A DNA stretch of 64,000 nt from Hyphomicrobiales bacterium (GTDB taxonomy: Bacteria; Pseudomonadota; Alphaproteobacteria; Rhodospirillales; JACKKN01). The stretch is taken from assembly GCA_024236415.1 (NCBI GenBank), contig JACKKN010000010.1, positions 113,133-177,132 of the forward strand, read 5' to 3'. Both the position numbers and the translations under genes were made by a program. The notes below the pieces were generated by a model. That model searched no databases. It saw nothing but the letters and a program-made list of their open reading frames with translations, and was not told where the DNA came from. Numbering within the stretch: the first letter of the stretch is position 1; each line of letters begins with the position of its first letter. This document shows positions 32,764 to 42,500 of this stretch, one piece after another.

Positions 32764-33698
32764 CCCCGGCCGGGGGGGACGGCGCGGACGGGTCCGAGTC
32801 CGGGCACCGCCCGGTGCTGGGCGTCGGCCTGGCGGTATTGACCGCCGGGTTCTACGGCCTGTCCACGACCTTCGCCCGGGTCGCCTACGACACCGGCGCC
32901 ACCCCGGTCACCGTGATCCTGGCCCGCACCCTGGCGGCGGCCTGCCTGTTCGCGGCGGTGCTGGCCCTCGCCGGGCGGACGGCGCCGGCGGCGGCCCTGG
33001 CGGCGCCGCGGGCGGCCTGGGGCCGGCTGGCGCCCATGCCCGTGCTGCTGGCCCTGCAGGGGTTGGGCTACCTGGGCGCCGTGGCCTTCATCCCCGTCGG
33101 GCTGGCGGCGCTGCTGTTCTACACCTTCCCGTTGATGGTGGCGGCGGTGGCACCGCTGACCGGCGGCCCGCGCCCGGGCCGGCGCCAGGGCCTCGCCTTC
33201 GTCGCCGCCTTCGCCGGGCTGGCCCTGGCCCTGGGCCCGCAGCTTCAGGTGCTGGACCCGCGCGGCATCGCCCTGGCCCTGACCGGGGCCGTGGGACAGG
33301 CCGGGCTGATGCTGTGCGGCGCCCGGGCGGCCGAGCGGCTCGGCCCCCTGCGCCTGTCGTTCCACACCAACCTTCTGGCCCTGCCCCTGTTCGCCCTGGC
33401 CCTGGTCCTGCTGGGCGGGCCGTCCTGGCCAGGGGCGGCCGCGGGCTGGGCCGGGTTCGGCGGGGTCATGGCGGTCGGCGCCGTGGCCGTGGTCGCCATG
33501 TTCGCCGCCGCCCGGGCCGCCGGCCCGGCACGGGCGGCCCTGGTGCTGAACCTGGAGCCCCTGGTCTCCATCGCCGCCGCCGCCCTGCTGCTGGACGAGC
33601 GCCTGAGCCCGCAGCAGATGGTCGGCGCCGCCGTGGTCCTGTCGGCCCTGCTGCTGGCCGCCCTGCCGGCCCGGCGCCGGGCCCGGGGGGCGCCGTGA
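32760..33698 (+). CDS. EamA/DMT-family transporter 1
   Basis: 312 residues from GTG 32760; about ten membrane helices in two EamA repeats (VLTAGFYGLSTTFARVAYDTGATPVTVILAR...; ALTGAVGQAGLMLCGARAAERLG...ALVLNLEPLVSIAAAALLLDERL). The NLEPLVSIAAAALLLDE block is the family hallmark. Such drug/metabolite transporters usually export amino acids, bases or toxic metabolites. The gene overlaps the SYLF gene and the next transporter gene, so the three are probably one operon. Confidence 0.88.
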   Translation: MTPAGGDGADGSESGHRPVLGVGLAVLTAGFYGLSTTFARVAYDTGATPVTVILARTLAAACLFAAVLALAGRTAPAAALAAPRAAWGRLAPMPVLLALQGLGYLGAVAFIPVGLAALLFYTFPLMVAAVAPLTGGPRPGRRQGLAFVAAFAGLALALGPQLQVLDPRGIALALTGAVGQAGLMLCGARAAERLGPLRLSFHTNLLALPLFALALVLLGGPSWPGAAAGWAGFGGVMAVGAVAVVAMFAAARAAGPARAALVLNLEPLVSIAAAALLLDERLSPQQMVGAAVVLSALLLAALPARRRARGAP

Positions 33699-34624
33699 AC
33701 CGCCTGCTGCCCTACCTGATGCTGCTGGCCCTGGCGCTGCTGTGGTCGTCCTCCTTCGCCGCCATCAAGGTGGCCGTGGCCACGGTGCCGCCGGTGCTGC
33801 TGACCGCGGCCCGCATCCTGCTGGCGGCCGCGGTGCTGTGGGGTTATGCGCGCCTGCGCGGGGTCTCCCTGCCCGGGCGCGGTGGCGCCTGGGTGACGCT
33901 GTTCTTCATCGGCCTGTTCGGCAACACGGCGCCGTTCTTCCTGATCGCCTGGGGCGAGACCACCATCGGCAGCGGCCTGGCCGCCATCCTGATGGCCTTC
34001 ATGCCCATCGCCACCGTGCTGCTGGCCCACGTCTTCACCGCCGACGAGCGCATCAACACCCTGCGCGCCGCCGGCGTGGGCGCGGGCATGACCGGGGTCG
34101 TGGTGCTGATCGGGGTCGACGCCCTGGAGGGCCTGGGCGGCTCGGTCTGGGCCCAGGTGGCGGTGGCCGGCGGCGGCATCTGTTACGCCATCGCCAACGT
34201 GCTGGCCAAGCGGCTGCCGCCCCTGCCGCCGGAATCGCGCGCCGCCGGCACCATGGTCTGCGCCGCCGCCCAGATGGTGCCCGTGGCCCTGGTGCTGGCG
34301 CCGCCCCTGGCCGGCCTGCCGGGCCCGGCCGAGATGGGCTGGGGGCTGGCGGCGGTGGCCTACCTGGGCCTGTTCCCCACCGCCCTGGCGGCGATCATCC
34401 TGTTCAAGCTGATCGACCGCAAGGGCGCCACCTTCCTGTCGCAGGTCAACTACCTGATCCCGGCCCTGGGTGTGGTCTGGGGCGTGACCCTGCTGGGCGA
34501 GACCGTGGCCACGCACCAGGTGGTGGCCCTGGCCCTGATCCTGCTCGGCGTCGGCCTGACCGGCCGCGCCCAGGCCGCCCCCGCCCCCTCCCCAAAAAAG
34601 GAAAAGGTGCCAGGCACCTTTTAA
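33695..34624 (+). CDS. EamA/DMT-family transporter 2, C-terminus extended by a repeat
   Basis: 309 residues from GTG 33695. Ten membrane helices in two EamA repeats: LALALLWSSSFAAIKVAVATVPPVLLTAAR, WGETTIGSGLAAILMAFMPIATVLLAHVF and VNYLIPALGVVWGVTLLGETV. The last residues, KKEKVPGTF, are encoded by a palindromic repeat (34602-34622) rather than by family sequence, so the original stop has been replaced. It may work with the overlapping DMT gene as a pair. Confidence 0.86.
   Translation: MNRLLPYLMLLALALLWSSSFAAIKVAVATVPPVLLTAARILLAAAVLWGYARLRGVSLPGRGGAWVTLFFIGLFGNTAPFFLIAWGETTIGSGLAAILMAFMPIATVLLAHVFTADERINTLRAAGVGAGMTGVVVLIGVDALEGLGGSVWAQVAVAGGGICYAIANVLAKRLPPLPPESRAAGTMVCAAAQMVPVALVLAPPLAGLPGPAEMGWGLAAVAYLGLFPTALAAIILFKLIDRKGATFLSQVNYLIPALGVVWGVTLLGETVATHQVVALALILLGVGLTGRAQAAPAPSPKKEKVPGTF
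34602..34622. repeat. Palindromic repeat, copy 1
   Basis: A perfect 10-bp inverted repeat (arms AAAAGGTGCC and GGCACCTTTT) around a single A. It encodes the EKVPGTF tail of the DMT transporter and also looks like a bidirectional terminator because the stem is flanked by A and T runs. The same unit recurs 34 nt downstream. Confidence 0.8.
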
Positions 34625-34656
34625 TAGATCGTTCTTGATAAGGTTTTTGAAATTTT

Positions 34657-34677
34657 AAAAGGTGCCTGGCACCTTTT
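34657..34677. repeat. Palindromic repeat, copy 2
   Basis: Same arms as copy 1 around a T instead of an A, so the two copies are the same element in opposite or indistinguishable orientation. Between them is AT-rich sequence. Tandem placement suggests a mobile or amplifying intergenic element that also serves as a terminator. Confidence 0.8.
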
Positions 34678-34777
34678 CTGGCAACTTTTTCAAGGGGGCG
34701 GGGGCGTTGCATTGGGGGCGGTGGCCGCCGATACTCGGACAACCGAAAAAAACCGACAGGGAGGCGGCGCGCGCGCC

Positions 34778-36352
34778 ATGGACGCACCAACCACGGACCG
34801 ACACACCTACACCGGCGCCGACTGCCTGGTGGAAAGCCTGCTGGGCGCCGGCATCGACGTCTGCTTCGCCAACCCGGGCACGTCGGAGATGCACTTCGTC
34901 GGCGGGCTGGACCGGTCCGACGGCATGCGCTGCGTCCTGTGCCTGTACGAGGGCGTGGCCACCGGCGCCGCCGACGGCTACGCCCGCATGACCCGGCGCC
35001 CGGCGGCGACCCTGCTGCACCTGGGCCCGGGCCTGGCCAACGGCCTGTCGAACCTGCACAACGCGCGCCGCGCCGCCTCGCCGGTGGTCAACATCGTCGG
35101 CGACCACGCCTCCTACCACCTGGACCTGGACTCGCCCCTAACCACGGACATCGACGCCGTGGCCGCGCCCTTCTCGGCCTGGGTCGGCCGCTGCACCACG
35201 CCCGAGGGGATCCCCGCCATCACCGCCGAGGCCGTGGCCGCCGCCCTGACCCGCCCCGGCGGGGTGGCGACCATGATCCTGCCCGGCGAGGTGTCCTGGT
35301 CGGCCACCGACACCCGCCCCGGCGGCACCGTGGCGGTGACCGCGCCCAAGGTGGACGAGGCCGCCGTGGCCGCCGCCGCCGACGTGCTGCGCGGCGACGG
35401 GCCGAACCTGGTGCTGCTGGCCGGCGACGCCCTGCTGGCCGACGGCCTGGCCATCGCCGGGCGCATCGCCGCCGCCACCGGGGCCGACCTGCTGGCCCCC
35501 ACCCACTGCCCGCGCATCGACCGCGGCGCCGGCCGGGTGCCGGTCCTGCGCATCCCCTACCCCGTGGACCAGGCCCTGCCGGTGCTGGCGAAATACCGCC
35601 ACGTGATCCTGGTGGGCGGCAAGGAGCCGGTGGCCTTCTTCGCCTATCCGGACAAACCCGGGCGCCTGCTGCCCGAGGGCTGCGCCATCACCCGCCTGGC
35701 CGGCAACGACCACGACCTGGCCGACGCCCTGGCCCGCCTGGCCGACGCCGTGGGCGCCGGCAACGCCACCCTGCCCCTGGCCGTCCACGAACCCGCCGCG
35801 GCGCCGCGTGGCCCCCTGAACCCGGACACCATCGCCGGCGTGCTGGCCGCCAACATCCCCGAGGACGCCATCATCGCCGACGAGTCCATCACCACCGGCC
35901 GCGCCTTCTTCCAGGCCACCCCCCGGACCCCGCGCCACACCTGGCTGCCGGGGGCCAGCGGGTCGCTGGGCATCGGCATGGCCATGGCCGCCGGCGCCGC
36001 CATCGCCAGCCCCGGCCGCCGGGTCATCAGCCTGGAGGCCGACGGCAGCGCCATGTACGCGCCCCAGGCCCTGTGGACCCAGGCACGCGAGAACCTGGAC
36101 GTGACCACGGTGATCTTCGCCAACCGCGGCTACCAGATCCTGAAGGGCGAGATGAAGGCCACCGGCTATGGCGAGCCCGGGCGCAAGGCCCGCGACATGC
36201 TGGAGATCGACCGCCCGGCGCTGGACTTCGTCTCGCTGGCCAAGGGCATGGGGGTCGAGGGCGCCCGGGCCGAGACCGCCGAGGCCCTGGACGACCTGAT
36301 GAAGCAGTCCCTGAAGCGCCCCGGTCCGTTCCTGATCGAGGCCGTCCTGTAA
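34778..36352 (+). CDS. Thiamine-diphosphate enzyme, acetolactate synthase large-subunit-like
   Basis: 524 residues from ATG 34778 (GGGAGGCGG before). Three ThDP-enzyme domains: the Pyr domain with catalytic Glu58 (CLYEGVATGAADGYARM), a central domain, and the PP domain with the ThDP motif DGS (about 422-424) to Asn449 (FANRGYQIL). It matches the acetolactate-synthase-like/benzoylformate-decarboxylase group rather than IlvB: it is short, has no IlvH partner nearby and ends soon after the PP domain. It likely decarboxylates or carboligates a 2-oxo acid. It precedes a TauD-like gene by 17 nt and a TauE-like permease. Confidence 0.85.
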   Translation: MDAPTTDRHTYTGADCLVESLLGAGIDVCFANPGTSEMHFVGGLDRSDGMRCVLCLYEGVATGAADGYARMTRRPAATLLHLGPGLANGLSNLHNARRAASPVVNIVGDHASYHLDLDSPLTTDIDAVAAPFSAWVGRCTTPEGIPAITAEAVAAALTRPGGVATMILPGEVSWSATDTRPGGTVAVTAPKVDEAAVAAAADVLRGDGPNLVLLAGDALLADGLAIAGRIAAATGADLLAPTHCPRIDRGAGRVPVLRIPYPVDQALPVLAKYRHVILVGGKEPVAFFAYPDKPGRLLPEGCAITRLAGNDHDLADALARLADAVGAGNATLPLAVHEPAAAPRGPLNPDTIAGVLAANIPEDAIIADESITTGRAFFQATPRTPRHTWLPGASGSLGIGMAMAAGAAIASPGRRVISLEADGSAMYAPQALWTQARENLDVTTVIFANRGYQILKGEMKATGYGEPGRKARDMLEIDRPALDFVSLAKGMGVEGARAETAEALDDLMKQSLKRPGPFLIEAVL

Positions 36353-36369
36353 CACAGCGGGAGTCCGCC

Positions 36370-37209
36370 ATGGGCGACGACCTGGATTTCGAGCGCATCA
36401 CCGTCAAGCCCCTGTCCACGGCCCTGGGCGCCGAGGTGGCCGAGGTGGACCTGGCCCGGCTGGACGACCAGGCCTGGACCGAGATCGAGCGCGCCTACCA
36501 CCGCTACATGGTGCTGTTCTTCCGCGACCAGTCCATGACCCCCGAGGAGCAGGTGAACTTCGCCGCCCGCTTCGGGCCCGTGGACCGCTACCCCTTCGGC
36601 GACCCCATCCCCGAGCACCAGGATGTCGTCGCCGTGGTCGCCGAGCCGGACGCGCCGTCCACCTTCGGCGCCCTGTGGCGGTCGGACACGCCGTTCCTGG
36701 AACGGCCCCCGGCCGGGTCGGTGCTGTATGCCCGCCACGGGCCGGGCGACGCCGGCGAGGCGCAGTGGGCCGACCTGCGCGGCGCCTACGCCGCCCTGTC
36801 GCCGGGCCTGCGGACGGTGCTGGACGGCCTGCGCGCCGTCCACCGCGACAGCCCGGGCGCCGACGGGACCGGAGCCGGGGACGGTGCCAGGGACGGGGCC
36901 GGCGCCGAAACGCGGACCGCCACCCACCCGGTGGTGCGCACCCATCCGGTGACCGGCGAGCGCAGCCTGTACCTCTGCCCGGCGCACACGGCCCGCTTCG
37001 ACGGCATGACCGAGGACGAGAGCGCGCCGCTGCTGGACTACCTGTACCGCCACGGCACCCGCGCCGAGTTCACCTGCCGCCTGCGCTGGGAACCCGGCAC
37101 CGTCGCCGTGTGGGACAGCCGCTGCACCTGGCGCACGCGCCTTGGAGGCGACCCGGGGCAACAGCGGGTCCTGCACCGGGTATCCATCGGCGGCGAACGC
37201 CCCGAATAA
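36370..37209 (+). CDS. TauD/TfdA-family protein lacking both iron-ligand histidines
   Basis: 279 residues from ATG 36370. The double-stranded beta-helix of TauD is recognisable: ITVKPLSTALGAEVAEVDLARL, YMVLFFRDQSMTPEEQVNFAARFGPV and HRVSIGGERP. In active members Fe(II) is held by His-x-Asp and a distal His. Here the first motif reads WRSD (Arg104, Asp106) and the distal one WDSRCTWRTRL (Arg255). Both codons are plain CGG/CGC, not sequencing ambiguity. The 2-oxoglutarate Arg (about 270, LHRVS) is kept. It also has a Gly/Asp-rich insertion near residue 170. Probably not a normal dioxygenase: a pseudo-enzyme, binding protein or altered metal site. Confidence 0.8.
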   Translation: MGDDLDFERITVKPLSTALGAEVAEVDLARLDDQAWTEIERAYHRYMVLFFRDQSMTPEEQVNFAARFGPVDRYPFGDPIPEHQDVVAVVAEPDAPSTFGALWRSDTPFLERPPAGSVLYARHGPGDAGEAQWADLRGAYAALSPGLRTVLDGLRAVHRDSPGADGTGAGDGARDGAGAETRTATHPVVRTHPVTGERSLYLCPAHTARFDGMTEDESAPLLDYLYRHGTRAEFTCRLRWEPGTVAVWDSRCTWRTRLGGDPGQQRVLHRVSIGGERPE

Positions 37210-37212
37210 CCC

Positions 37213-37959
37213 GTGCCAGGTCTTGAAACCATCCTGGCCGTCGGCCTGGTCTTCCTGCTGGCCGGCACCGTCAAGGGCGTCATCGGCATGGGCCTGCCGA
37301 TCACCTCGCTGGCCCTGCTGACCGCCCTGCTGGACTTCGAGCGCGCGGTGACCCTGATGCTGGTGCCGTCCTTGGTCACCAACGTCTGGCAGGGCGCCGT
37401 GGGCGGCCACTTCCGCGCCCTGGTGGCGCGGCTGTGGTCCTTCCTCCTTCTGGGTGGGGTGCTGACCACGGCCGTGGCCGCCGCCGCCGGGGGGCTGGAC
37501 GCGCGCCTGCTGGCCGGCGGACTGGGGGTCCTGCTGTGCGCCTATTCGGCGGTCAGCCTGGCCACCCCCCAGGTGCCGACGCCGGGCCGCCACGAAACCT
37601 GGCTGTCGCCCCTGATGGGCGCATTGACCGGGGCGCTGACGGGGCTGACCGGGTCCTTCGTGTTCCCCGCGGTGCTGTACCTGCAGGCCCTGCGCCTGCC
37701 GCGCGACATGTTCATCCAGGCCATGGGCGTGTTCTTCACCGTCTGCACGGCCTGCCTGGCCCTGGCGCTCGGCAACCGGGGCCTGGTGTCGGGTGAGCTG
37801 GCGTTGCTGTCGGCCGGCGGCGTCATCCCGGCCCTGGCGGGCATGGTGCTGGGCCGGCGCATCCGCCGCCGCCTGTCCGAGCGCCGCTTCCGTCAGGTCC
37901 TGTTCGCCACCCTGATCGTGGTCGGCGCCTTCATCGTGGTTCGCAATCTGGTCCTTTAG
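37213..37959 (+). CDS. TauE/SafE-family membrane permease
   Basis: 248 residues from GTG 37213, about eight membrane segments. TauE/SafE features: VFLLAGTVKGVIGMGLPITSLALL, LVPSLVTNVWQGAVGG, and a second repeat with MGALTGALTGLTGSFVFPAVLYLQALRLPRDMFIQAMG. The family moves sulfite, sulfoacetate or other small organic anions. It is 3 nt after the TauD-like gene, so ThDP enzyme, TauD-like protein and permease form an operon that may handle an organosulfonate or 2-oxo acid. Its stop overlaps the convergent hydrolase gene. Confidence 0.85.
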   Translation: MPGLETILAVGLVFLLAGTVKGVIGMGLPITSLALLTALLDFERAVTLMLVPSLVTNVWQGAVGGHFRALVARLWSFLLLGGVLTTAVAAAAGGLDARLLAGGLGVLLCAYSAVSLATPQVPTPGRHETWLSPLMGALTGALTGLTGSFVFPAVLYLQALRLPRDMFIQAMGVFFTVCTACLALALGNRGLVSGELALLSAGGVIPALAGMVLGRRIRRRLSERRFRQVLFATLIVVGAFIVVRNLVL

Positions 37960-39404
37960 CCCCGGCCCTCGCCCCGGGCCAGGAACCTTCCCGGGCGGGC
38001 GCCGGTGGCGGTGCTGTCGCGCCACACGGCCTGGCCCGCCACCCAGACCGAGTGGATGCCTCGGGCCGGGCGCTTGGGGTGGTCGAAGTCGGCCTCGTCC
38101 AGGACCGTCGCCGGGTCGAACAGGGTCAGGTCGGCGTGGTTGCCGGGCGCGAGCACGCCGCGGCCGGCCAGGCCGAACACCTGGGCGGTCAGCCCGGTCA
38201 TGCGGAACACCGCCTCCTCCAGGGTCAGCAGTTCGGCCTCGCGCACGTAGCGGCCCAGGACCCGGGGAAAGGTGCCCCACAGGCGCGGATGGGGATGGCG
38301 GTCGCCGGGAATCCCGTCGGACCCGACCATGGCCCGGCGGTGGGCCAGGATGCGCCGCAGGTCGCCCTCGTCGATGGTGAAGTAGATGGCGCCGGCGGGC
38401 ATCAGGCGGCGGATGGCGGCGTCCCGGTCGCAGCCCCAGTCGGCGGCGATGGCCGCCAGCTCGCGCCCGGCCATCTCGGGGTGGGGATCGGACCAGGTGA
38501 CCAGGATGCGCCGGGCCTGGGGCGCCCAGTCGGGCAGCAGCACCGTCGAGCTGGCGGTGTAGGGGTAGACGTCGAAGTCCAGCTCCAGCGTCTCGCGCGC
38601 CGCCTCGATGGCGGCCAGGGTCTCGACGCTGCGGCCCCAGTTGGCCTCGCCGGCGCACTTGTGGTGCGAGATCACCACCCGGGCGCCCGAGCGGCGGCCG
38701 ATCTCGGCCGTTTCGGCGATGGAGTCCAGCACCGCCGCGCCTTCGTCGCGCATGTGGGTGGTGTAGATGCCGCCGTGGGCCGGCAGGCGCTGGGCCAGGG
38801 CCACCACCTCGTCGGTGGGGGCGGCCTTGGCCACGGGGTACGCCAGGCCGGTGCTGAGCCCGATGGCGCCGGCGGCCAGGGACTCGTCCAGCTTGTCGGC
38901 CATGGCGGCGATCTCGGCCGCCGTGGCCGGGCGGTCGATGTCGTTGTCCATGGCGTCGATGCGCAGGGTGGAATGGCCCACCAGCAGGGCCAGGTTCAGG
39001 GCCGCGGGTGACTCCTCCAGGGCGGCGCGGTAGCCGGCCACCGTGGGGAACCGGTACTCGGCCGGCGTGCCCAGCAGGGCCGAGGGCGGCGCGCCGACGC
39101 CGGGGTAGCTGCGCGGCGCCAGGCTGAGGCCGCAGTTGCCGGCGATCACCGTGGTCACCCCCTGGGACACCTTGGGGGTCATGGCCGGGTCGGCGAACAC
39201 GGCCTGGTCGTCGTGGGTGTGGGCATCGATGAAGCCGGGCGCCACCACCAGCCCGGCGGCGTCGATCTCCTCACGGGCCGCAGCGCCGCCCAGGTCGCCG
39301 ACGGCGGCGATGCGCCCGCCGCCGACCGCCAGGTCGGCGGCCCGGCGCGGGCCCCCGCTGCCGTCGACGACCGTGCCGCCGCGGATGATCAGGTCGTGTT
39401 CCAT
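37956..39404 (-). CDS. N-acyl-D-amino-acid deacylase-type amidohydrolase
   Basis: 482 residues from the ATG of MEHDLIIRGGTVVDGSGG; a TTG three codons upstream is less likely. Amidohydrolase fold: GFIDAHTHDDQAVF (HxH metal ligands), GVTTVIAGNCGLS, YTTHMRDEG, VVISHHKCAGEANWG, and the Asp in MVGSDGIPGDRHPHPRLWGTFPRVLG, with a GNHADLTLFDP end. These are the marks of D-aminoacylase, which frees D-amino acids from N-acyl forms, although dihydropyrimidinase-like activities are known in relatives. It is convergent with the TauE-like gene and transcribed alone. Confidence 0.88.
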   Translation of the reverse strand: MEHDLIIRGGTVVDGSGGPRRAADLAVGGGRIAAVGDLGGAAAREEIDAAGLVVAPGFIDAHTHDDQAVFADPAMTPKVSQGVTTVIAGNCGLSLAPRSYPGVGAPPSALLGTPAEYRFPTVAGYRAALEESPAALNLALLVGHSTLRIDAMDNDIDRPATAAEIAAMADKLDESLAAGAIGLSTGLAYPVAKAAPTDEVVALAQRLPAHGGIYTTHMRDEGAAVLDSIAETAEIGRRSGARVVISHHKCAGEANWGRSVETLAAIEAARETLELDFDVYPYTASSTVLLPDWAPQARRILVTWSDPHPEMAGRELAAIAADWGCDRDAAIRRLMPAGAIYFTIDEGDLRRILAHRRAMVGSDGIPGDRHPHPRLWGTFPRVLGRYVREAELLTLEEAVFRMTGLTAQVFGLAGRGVLAPGNHADLTLFDPATVLDEADFDHPKRPARGIHSVWVAGQAVWRDSTATGARPGRFLARGEGRG

Positions 39405-39541
39405 GGTGTCCAAGCCCCGCCGTTGCCGCCGTTCCGGCCGTTATTGCCTCGCATTAAAAACAATGCCACACTTTTCGCCGCAGCCCTGCGCAACAGACGC
39501 CGTCAAGGCGCCCTTCGTATTCTCATCGATCGGTCGAGATT

Positions 39542-42500
39542 GTGGCTACAATGGGCTGTTTTGACAAAATAAATTTTGCGAAGATCATCGTGCTCCTGGC
39601 GGCGGCGACGCTGTCGGCCTGCCAGTCACAGTCACGTCCGACGGTGTCCGTGGCCGAGGCCAGGAAGATCACCACCGAATTCCAGGGGTCTTCCTACACC
39701 CCGGCGCCGCGCACCATCACCGACATCGAGCGGCTGCTGGACGAGAACGAAACCACCAACTGGACCGAGATCGAGCGCGACCGCCGCGTCGCCGACAGCC
39801 CCGTCCCGGCCGCCCTGTCCGCGGTGGCGCTGGCCCGGTTCTACCGCGAACGGGGCACCGCGGCCATGCTCGTCGGGCGCTACGAACAGGCGGTGCAGGA
39901 CCTGCGCCGCGCCCTCCAGGAACCGAACCTGGGGGACGACGACGCCTCGGGCATCTACGCCAACCTGAGCCATGCGGAATTCTACGGCGGCACCATCGCC
40001 AGGGCCTATGAATACCGAGTCAAGGCCCTGAACGCCCTGGAGCGCAAGGGCAGCCAACCGGGCGACACCTTCGTCATGCGGTCCATCAAGTCGTCCATGG
40101 CCGGCACGCTGGGCCGCCTCGACGAAGCCATCGAGACCATGCGCCAGGTCACCGACTCCATCGCCGCGGCCAAGCGGCGCACCGGCCCCTGGATCGCCGT
40201 CAACGTGGGGGTCGCGACCATTTTTCACGGCCGGCTGCTGATCACCCTGGGACGGTACGACGAGGCCGAGGCCAAGTTGCGCGACGGCCTGGCCATGGTC
40301 GAGCGCATGCGCAACAGCGGCACCGACCCCAACCTGTCCGGCCGGCGGTTCCGCATCGCCACCGTCTGGGCGCAGATGGAATACATCGCCCTGACCGCCC
40401 TGGCGGAAAGCCTGCTGCACCAGGACCGCCTGGGCGAGGCCGAGGTGGCGGCCCGGGCCGCGGTGGCAGGTGCCCTCGCCCGCTTCGGCCGCTATTCGCC
40501 CTATACGGCCCAGGCCCTGAACGGCATGGGCAAGACCCTGATCGAGCAGGGCCGGTTCGACGAGGCCCAGCGCCTGGGCCAGGCCATCCTCGGCATCCTC
40601 GACCGGGTGGGCGTGGACCCCGGCGCCGTGCTGCGGACCAATGCCCGGGCCGACCTGGGGGCGATCGACGTGGCCCGCGGGCGGTGGGCGGCGGCGGGCC
40701 GGACCTATGGCGCGCTGCAGGCGGACCTGCGCGGCGGCGGCGGCCAGGGCATGGGCGAGCGGATCCGGACCGACGCCAACTACCTGCTGACCCTGATCCG
40801 GACCGGCCGCGCCGGCGAGGCGGCGGCGATCCTTGCGCCCGAGGTCGAGCGCAAGGTGCGGCTTATCGGCGACAAGCACTACGTCACCGCCGAATTCATG
40901 GGCCTGCTGGCCATGGCGCGGGCGGCCGAGGGCGCGCCGGACGCGGCCCTGGCCGGGTTCCGCGCCGCGGTGCCGGTCCTGCTGCAGCGGTCCCGCGCCG
41001 TGGCCGGGGACGGGGCGCTGCAGCGGTTCCGCCGCGAGCGCATCCTGGAGGCCTACCTGGGCCTGCTGGTCGGCCGCGGCCTGGCCGAGGAGGCGTTCCC
41101 CGTCGCCGGGGCGCTGAAGGGCGGCACGGTGCAGGCGGCGGTGGCGGCCACAGCCGCCCGCGCCGCCGCCCGCGACCCCGACCTGGCCGACCTGGTGCGC
41201 CGCGAGCAGGACGCCCGGCGCCAGGTGGCAGCCCTCTATGCCCTGCTGTCCAACGCCGCCAACGCCGGCGACCGGGACGCGGTCCAGGACCTGCGCGGCC
41301 GCATCGACCGCCTGCGCGGCGCCCGCGCGGCGCTGGCCGAGGAGATCGAGCGGCGGTTCCCCGACTACGCCGCCCTGGTCTCGCCGCGGCCGCCGACCCT
41401 GGCCGAGGCGCGGGCGGTGCTGCAGCCGGGCGAGGCACTGGTGGTCACCTTCGTCGGCCCCGCGCGCACCTACGTCTGGGCGGCCGGCCGCGACGGCGCG
41501 CCGGCCTTCGCCGCCGCGCCCCTGGGCCGCGAGGACATGGCCGAACGGGTCGACCGCCTGCGCGCCGCCCTGGCGCCCGAGGCCAGCACCCTGGGCGACA
41601 TCCCGGCCTTCGACGTGGCCGCCGCCCATGACCTGTACCGGAGCCTGCTGGCGCCGGTCGAAACCGGCTGGAAGAGTGCCGAGAACCTCCTGGTGGTGGC
41701 CCACGGGCCGCTCGGCCACCTGCCCCTGTCGCTGCTGCCGACGCGCGCGGTGGCGGTGGACGCCGACGCCCTGCCCCTGTTCGCCGGCTACCGCGCCGTG
41801 CCCTGGCTGGCGCGGACCCACGCGGTCACCAACCTGCCGTCGGTGGCGGCGCTGCGGGCCCTGCGCGCGGTGCCGCCGGCGGGCGGCGCCCGGCGTGCCT
41901 TCGCCGGCTTCGGCGACCCCTGGTTCCGGCCCCAGGACGCGGCCCCGGCGGCGGCCCGACAACCGGCGCAACTGGCCAGCCGCGGCGCCCTGGCCCTGCG
42001 CGGGTTCCCGGTGACCCTGCGCTCGGCCCCCCGCACCCGCGCCGCCGACAGCGCCGACCTGGCCCGTCTGCCGCGCCTGCCGGAGACGGCGGACGAGCTG
42101 AACGCCATCGCCGTGGCCCTCAGCGCCGACCCGGGCACCTCGGTGTTCACCGGCCGGCGGGCGTCCGAGGGCGCGGTCAAGTCCATGGACCTGTCGGAGG
42201 TGCGGGTGCTGGCCTTCGCCACCCACGGCCTGGTGCCGGGCGACCTGGACGGCCTGACCCAGCCGGCCCTGGCCCTGTCGGCGCCCGGCGTGACGGGGGA
42301 GACGGAGGACGGCCTGCTGACCCTGGGCGAGATCCTGGGCCTGCGCCTGGACGCCGACTGGGTTGTGCTGTCGGCCTGCAACACCGGGGCGGCGGACGGC
42401 GCGGGGGCCGAGGCCGTGTCGGGCCTGGGCCGCGCCTTCTTCTACGCCGGCAGCCGTGCCCTGCTGGTCTCCAACTGGCCGGTGGAGACCACGTCGGCCA

